Assembly (NCBI GenBank): GCA_023260315.1
Contig: JALQVQ010000146.1
Coordinates: 1 to 10,273, forward strand
DNA: 10,273 bases
Direction of reading: 5' to 3'
Source: Burkholderiaceae bacterium
GTDB lineage: Bacteria; Pseudomonadota; Gammaproteobacteria; Burkholderiales; Burkholderiaceae_C
Position numbers and translations under genes: made by a program
Shown here: positions 6,308 through 10,273 of the stretch, in pieces
Position numbering within the stretch: the first letter of the stretch is position 1
How the letters are laid out: every line of letters starts with the position of its first letter
Notes under the pieces: generated by a model
Seen by the model: the letters and a program-made list of their open reading frames with translations, nothing else
What the model was told of the DNA's origin: nothing
The model's database searches: none

Positions 6308-7306
6308 TTAGATCACCTTCGCACGCATCAGGTCGTTTGAGTTGATGGCGCCGACCAAGCGGCCCTCACCGTCAACAACCAATAAACTGGTCACGGCGTG
6401 CGCCTCCATTAAATCGGCAGCCTCTGCGGCCAACGACTGCTGATGAATCGTGCGCGGGTTGGCTCGCATGACCTCCGCTGCGACCGCGACACGCAGATCG
6501 CCCCCCTGGGCAATAAAGCGCCGCAAATCGCCGTCTGTAAAAATTCCGATGGGCTCGCCGGCGTCGTTGGTGATCGCTGTGGCGCCCAACCCTTTGTCCC
6601 CCATCTCTTGCATCATCTCAAGGCCTGTCGCGGTCGGTTTGACAACCGGGACCTGCATGTCGCGGCGCATGATATCCCGCACGTGCGTTAACAACTTTCG
6701 ACCCAATGCACCGCCGGGATGAGAGCGCGCAAAATCAGCCGGCTTAAAACCCCGGGCATCAAGCAGCGCGATTGCCAGGGCGTCACCCAACGCCATTTGC
6801 GCGGTTGTGCTCGCGGTTGGCGCCAAATTTAAAGGACAAGCCTCCTTGTCCACACGGCTGTTAATGACGTGATCAGCGTGCCGCGCCAACGAGGAGTCCG
6901 AACGCCCCGTCAGCGCAATCAACACAATGCCCATGCGCTTGATGACAGGCAATATGGCATTGAACTCATCGCTCTCACCGCTGTTGCTGATGGCCAGCAC
7001 GACGTCGCCCGCGGTGATCATGCCCAGATCCCCATGACTGGCCTCTGCCGGGTGAACAAAAAAAGCGGGCGTACCGGTCGACGCCAAAGTCGCTGCAATT
7101 TTGTTGCCAACGTGGCCACTTTTTCCCATGCCCATCACCACGACGCGGCCGTGACAACTCAAAACTGCCTGCACCACCGCCGCGAAGGAGGGCTCCAGAC
7201 GGGTCGCAATCGCGGTGAGCGCGTCGGTCTCAACAACCAATGCGTCCTTTGCCGCAGCAAGCGCGCGCGCGGGGTCGAATAAATGGGTTTGACGTGTTTC
7301 AGACAT
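6308..7306 (-). CDS. kdsD: D-arabinose 5-phosphate isomerase (KdsD/KpsF/GutQ family)
   Basis: Interconverts ribulose 5-phosphate and arabinose 5-phosphate, the first step toward Kdo. 332 residues with the full architecture: an SIS domain (about 45-180) and two CBS domains (about 210-265 and 275-330). Seen in the SIS domain are VVMGMGKSGHVGNKIAAT (Lys62), HPAEASHGDLGMI, AISNSGESDE (Glu111), DKEACPLNLAPTASTT (Glu155) and SHPGGALGRKLL (His196). These fit the catalytic Lys, Glu, Glu, His set known for this family. Next to kdsC and lptC the LPS role is more likely than a capsule (KpsF) or sugar-alcohol (GutQ) role. It is first in its operon. ATG 7306 is the best start, though it has no clear ribosome site. 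A TGATAAT-like box lies only a few bases upstream, so the mRNA may be nearly leaderless. Confidence 0.94.
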   Translation of the reverse strand: MSETRQTHLFDPARALAAAKDALVVETDALTAIATRLEPSFAAVVQAVLSCHGRVVVMGMGKSGHVGNKIAATLASTGTPAFFVHPAEASHGDLGMITAGDVVLAISNSGESDEFNAILPVIKRMGIVLIALTGRSDSSLARHADHVINSRVDKEACPLNLAPTASTTAQMALGDALAIALLDARGFKPADFARSHPGGALGRKLLTHVRDIMRRDMQVPVVKPTATGLEMMQEMGDKGLGATAITNDAGEPIGIFTDGDLRRFIAQGGDLRVAVAAEVMRANPRTIHQQSLAAEAADLMEAHAVTSLLVVDGEGRLVGAINSNDLMRAKVI

Positions 7307-7372
7307 GACTTAATTATCATTGATCACCGAGCAAGCGGCCATCTTGACGCACAGAGACGCTAACATGAGCGG
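7307..7372. promoter_or_regulatory. Divergent promoter region between kdsD and the antiporter gene
   Basis: This 66-bp spacer must start both divergent units. The A/T-rich patch at 7311-7320 offers GATAAT toward kdsD (- strand, 7318-7313) and TATCAT toward the antiporter (+ strand, 7315-7320). Neither has a convincing -35 at proper spacing (TTGACG at 7289-7294 is 20 nt from TATCAT). Positions of the start sites are therefore unsure. Confidence 0.35.
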
Positions 7373-9358
7373 ATGAATGCTTTAGACGTCACACTACTTT
7401 ATCTCCTCGCTGCGGTATTGGGCGTGGTGGCGTGTCGTTATTTGCGCTTGCCGCCCATCTTGGGCTACCTTTTGGTCGGTGTTTTGATCGGCCCCAATGC
7501 GCTGGCATTGGCACAGAACTCGGCAGGCGTTCGCTACCTGGCTGAGTTTGGCATTGTCTTTTTGATGTTCGTGATTGGGCTTGAGTTCAGTTTGAGCAAG
7601 CTCAAGACCATGGGCAAACACGTGTTCGGCCTCGGGGCATCGCAGGTACTGGCGACCATCTTGATCGCGACCACAGGCTCTCTGTTTTTGGCTTGGGCGT
7701 GGTCATCTGGCTGGCACATGGATTGGAAGACCGCACTCGCGCTGGGCTGTGTCATGTCAATGAGCAGCACCGCGGTCGTCATCAAGCTGACCGCAGACCG
7801 TTCAGAGCTCGAAACCGAGCATGGCAAGCGGGTCGTTGGCATCTTGCTATTCCAAGACTTGGCGGTTGTACCTTTGCTCATCTTGATTCCCGCCTTGGGT
7901 GAATCAGGAACTGACATGGCCACCAGCCTCGGCTGGGCGCTCTTAAAGGCCGTCCTTTTGGTGACGGTGCTGTTGGTGGGCGGGCGCCACTTCATTCGCT
8001 GGTGGCTGACACTGGTCGTTAAGCGCAAGAGCGCCGAGCTGTTCATGCTGAACCTCTTGCTGATCACCCTCGGGCTCGCTTGGCTGACTGAACATGCTGG
8101 GTTATCACTGGCGCTTGGGGCATTTATCGCAGGCATGTTGATTTCTGAGACTGAGTTCAAACACCAGGTGGAAACAGACATTCGCCCGTTCCACGATGTC
8201 TTGATCGGCTTGTTCTTCATCACCATCGGCATGATGCTCGACTGGCGAATCGTCTGGGATCGCTGGCCATTGGTGCTGATGCTGACGACGTTACCCGTCA
8301 TCTTTAAATTCGTCACCATCGCCGGATTAACGCGTCTTTGGGGCGCGCCACTGGGGACATCCACGCGCGTTGGTCTTTACTTGGCACAGGCCGGTGAATT
8401 CGGTTTTGTGTTGCTCACCCTGGCCTCACAACGAGGCCTCGTGGCCCCAGAAATGCTGAACCCCATACTGGCCGCAATGGTGCTGTCAATGATGTTGACG
8501 CCGTTCATCATTCAATACAGCGATGAGGCTGTCGCGCGCCTCGCCGGCAATGATTGGATGATGCAGTCCTTGCAGATGACCAGCATTGCACGACAGGCAA
8601 TCAACACCAAACAGCACGTTGTGATTTGCGGTTACGGGCGAAGCGGTCAAAACCTTGCGCGCATGCTGCAGGCTGAAAACATCCCCTACATGGCGCTTGA
8701 TCTCGACCCTGATCGTGTGCGTCAAGCTGCGGCGGCCGGTGACTCGGTCGTATTCGGCGACGCAGCGCGCCTGCAGGCACTGATGGCCGCAGGTTTGGCG
8801 CGGGCCAGCGCTGTTGTTGTGACCTACAAGGACCCGAACGCGGCCTTCCGCGTGTTGCTGCACACAAAGGAACATGCACCGCAAGTGCCCGTGATCGTTC
8901 GCACAGTCGATGACCACGACATTGACCGCCTGCTGCGTGCAGGCGCGACCGAAGTCGTACCAGAAGCCATTGAGGGCAGTTTGATGCTGGCGTCACACGC
9001 GTTGGCCTTGGTCGGGGTTCCGATGCGACGGGTTATTCGCATTGTTCAGGCGCAACGCGAAGCGCGTTACGGGCTGTTGCGCGGCTACTTCCACGGCGCC
9101 GACGACGACACGGCCGAGGAGATTGAACAAGAGCGTCTCAAGAGCTATGCGTTACCACCGAATGCCTACGCGATTGACAAGTCAGTCACGCAACTGTCAC
9201 TCACAGAGTTTGGCGTCGCGCTCATTTGCATCCGTCGAAACGGCGCACAACTCACGCAAAATGACGCTGACCAAATACTCGTTGTCAGTGATGTGGTGGT
9301 ACTCAGCGGCACACCCGCTGCACTGGCGTTGGCTGAAGAGCGCCTCTTACACGGCTAA
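7373..9358 (+). CDS. CPA2-family monovalent cation/proton antiporter with RCK domains (KefB/YbaL-like)
   Basis: Inner-membrane potassium (or other monovalent cation)/proton exchange or efflux protein, 661 residues. Residues 1-385 hold a 12-13 helix exchanger domain, including LPPILGYLLVGVLIGPNAL, the family block GILLFQDLAVVPLL with Asp162, and LGAFIAGMLISETEF...FFITIGMMLD. Residues 415-530 form an RCK N-terminal Rossmann domain with the nucleotide motif GYGRSG (420-425) and the strand-end acidic run ALDLDPDRV. Residues 590-655 look like an RCK C-terminal (TrkA-C) domain. The combination matches KefB/KefC/YbaL proteins; the glutathione gating of KefB/C is not shown by this sequence. ATG 7373 is used, matching family N-termini, but the ribosome site is poor and a three-codon reading frame overlaps it. 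apt follows 15 bp downstream, so the two are probably cotranscribed. Confidence 0.93.
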   Translation: MNALDVTLLYLLAAVLGVVACRYLRLPPILGYLLVGVLIGPNALALAQNSAGVRYLAEFGIVFLMFVIGLEFSLSKLKTMGKHVFGLGASQVLATILIATTGSLFLAWAWSSGWHMDWKTALALGCVMSMSSTAVVIKLTADRSELETEHGKRVVGILLFQDLAVVPLLILIPALGESGTDMATSLGWALLKAVLLVTVLLVGGRHFIRWWLTLVVKRKSAELFMLNLLLITLGLAWLTEHAGLSLALGAFIAGMLISETEFKHQVETDIRPFHDVLIGLFFITIGMMLDWRIVWDRWPLVLMLTTLPVIFKFVTIAGLTRLWGAPLGTSTRVGLYLAQAGEFGFVLLTLASQRGLVAPEMLNPILAAMVLSMMLTPFIIQYSDEAVARLAGNDWMMQSLQMTSIARQAINTKQHVVICGYGRSGQNLARMLQAENIPYMALDLDPDRVRQAAAAGDSVVFGDAARLQALMAAGLARASAVVVTYKDPNAAFRVLLHTKEHAPQVPVIVRTVDDHDIDRLLRAGATEVVPEAIEGSLMLASHALALVGVPMRRVIRIVQAQREARYGLLRGYFHGADDDTAEEIEQERLKSYALPPNAYAIDKSVTQLSLTEFGVALICIRRNGAQLTQNDADQILVVSDVVVLSGTPAALALAEERLLHG

Positions 9359-9373
9359 AAACTGAGATCTGAC

Positions 9374-9919
9374 ATGGACACCCGAACCTACCTTCGAGAC
9401 AACATTCGCACCGTCAACGACTGGCCAGCACCTGGCGTGGCATTTCGGGACATCACACCGCTACTGAGTGATCCCCGGGTTTTCCGAGTGCTCATTGATG
9501 CCTTTGTTCACCGCTACATGTCGCCAGAACTGCGTCCGGATGTGGTTGCGGGCCTCGATGCACGGGGCTTCATCATTGGCTCGGTCGTGGCCTATGAATT
9601 GGGGGTGGGCTTTGTGCCGATTCGCAAGAAAGGCAAGCTGCCGTTCACCACGATCGAGCAGTCTTACGAACTTGAATATGGCAGCGCCACAGTAGAGGTT
9701 CACACCGATGCGGTTTTGCCTGGGCAGCGCGTTTTGTTGATCGACGATCTCATTGCGACAGGCGGCACAATGATGGCGGGCATGCAACTGATAAAAAAAC
9801 TCGGTGGCCAGTTGGTGGAAGGCGCCGCGATTGTGGACCTACCCGAATTAAAAGGGTCCGAGTTGCTGCGCGCGGCAGGGCTGCCCCTGTTCACCTTGGT
9901 CGATTTCGAAGGTCACTGA
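9374..9919 (+). CDS. apt: Adenine phosphoribosyltransferase
   Basis: Cytoplasmic purine-salvage enzyme making AMP from adenine and PRPP. 181 residues, standard length for a type I phosphoribosyltransferase. The PRPP-binding loop is [17 protein letters not shown] (120-136), including the paired acidic residues Asp124 and Asp125. The N-terminal [17 protein letters not shown] and the [10 protein letters not shown] segment (81-90) are specific to Apt. The gene follows the antiporter by 15 bp with a weak GAGAT ribosome site and probably shares its transcript. It converges on mnmE, stop to stop, with a 23-bp spacer that shows no hairpin plus T-run. Confidence 0.96.
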   Translation: MDTRTYLRDNIRTVNDWPAPGVAFRDITPLLSDPRVFRVLIDAFVHRYMSPELRPDVVAGLDARGFIIGSVVAYELGVGFVPIRKKGKLPFTTIEQSYELEYGSATVEVHTDAVLPGQRVLLIDDLIATGGTMMAGMQLIKKLGGQLVEGAAIVDLPELKGSELLRAAGLPLFTLVDFEGH

Positions 9920-9942
9920 GGGACCGATAGGGCGTTGACGAT

Positions 9943-10273
9943 TCACTTGCCAATGCAAAAACGCGAAAAAATTTCTCCAAGCAAATCGTCGGCGTTGAAT
10001 TCACCGGTAATTTCGCCAAGTGCCACTTGCGCGAGGCGCAACTCCTCGGCCAACAGGTCCAAGTGATCGCCACCTTGTTGTAACCAAGCGTCCGCCATTT
10101 CGAGGTGCGATTCGACGGCGACGAGCGCATTGACATGGCGCTGGCGCGCGATGAAGAGGCCTTCAGTGGACTGCTCCCAACCCGCCCACTGCAGTAGCTG
10201 CGCACGGAGCGCCTCTAGGCCTTCACCCGTTTTTGCCGAGAGGCTCAAAACCACATCATTGCCAGCCAGTGGT
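9943..10273 (-). CDS. mnmE: tRNA modification GTPase MnmE, C-terminal part (continues beyond the window)
   Basis: Only the last 109 or so residues of a protein that is normally about 450 long are in the window, and the frame stays open to the right edge. [17 protein letters not shown] contains the G5 SAK element of the GTPase domain. It is followed by the helical C-terminal part with [37 protein letters not shown]. The terminal CIGK, with its cysteine, is the family's hallmark. With MnmG the enzyme installs the 5-carboxymethylaminomethyl-type modification on U34 of certain tRNAs in the cytoplasm. Nothing suggests truncation: the end is canonical and the missing N-terminal part simply lies outside the window. 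Confidence 0.97.
   Translation of the reverse strand, partial: PLAGNDVVLSLSAKTGEGLEALRAQLLQWAGWEQSTEGLFIARQRHVNALVAVESHLEMADAWLQQGGDHLDLLAEELRLAQVALGEITGEFNADDLLGEIFSRFCIGK

Noticed and set aside
7534..8364. - strand frame of 276 codons inside the antiporter gene
   Set aside because: Fully antisense to a strongly supported membrane domain, Ser/Met/Lys/Asn-rich translation without motifs.

Overview
The window looks like core chromosome of a betaproteobacterium, probably in the order Burkholderiales, at moderately high GC. The basis is gene content and protein style: a metX-metW pair, a KdsD-KdsC-LptC run divergent from a CPA2 antiporter and apt, a glycine-tailed RRM protein, and MnmE with the usual C-terminal CIGK. 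This is inference from recognised families; no search was run. I see no mobile element, CRISPR array, tRNA or rRNA.

Left part (1-3250). A 12-TM major facilitator transporter on the + strand runs tail to tail, with no intergenic base, into the methionine genes metX-metW on the - strand. Between metX and the divergent ammonium transporter gene lies the most information-dense stretch of the window. On the - strand, in order, are an extended -10 promoter, a SAM-II riboswitch whose first base sits at the predicted transcription start, a 12-pair candidate antiterminator, and an intrinsic terminator whose U-run ends 5 nt before the metX ATG. Together these read as a SAM-sensing attenuator controlling the first committed step of methionine synthesis (MetX) and its partner MetW. 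On the + strand of the same spacer is a good sigma-54 -24/-12 promoter for the ammonium transporter, followed by inverted repeats in its leader.

Middle part (3247-5150). The ammonium transporter stands without a glnK neighbour inside the window. A 248-base spacer with a perfect 8-bp palindrome and a tentative promoter leads to a small RRM RNA-binding protein, which ends in a strong intrinsic terminator.

Right part (5150-10273). kdsD, kdsC and lptC form a tight - strand operon that makes Kdo and starts LPS export. The lptA-lptB-rpoN genes that usually follow are absent: lptC ends against the RRM gene's terminator. Divergent from kdsD is a two-gene + strand unit, a KefB/YbaL-type CPA2 potassium/proton antiporter followed by apt (adenine salvage). 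The window closes with the 3' end of mnmE (tRNA U34 modification) on the - strand.

The protein-coding genes are ordinary. What deserves attention is the metX leader, the sigma-54 amt promoter facing it, and the shortened kds-lpt operon.
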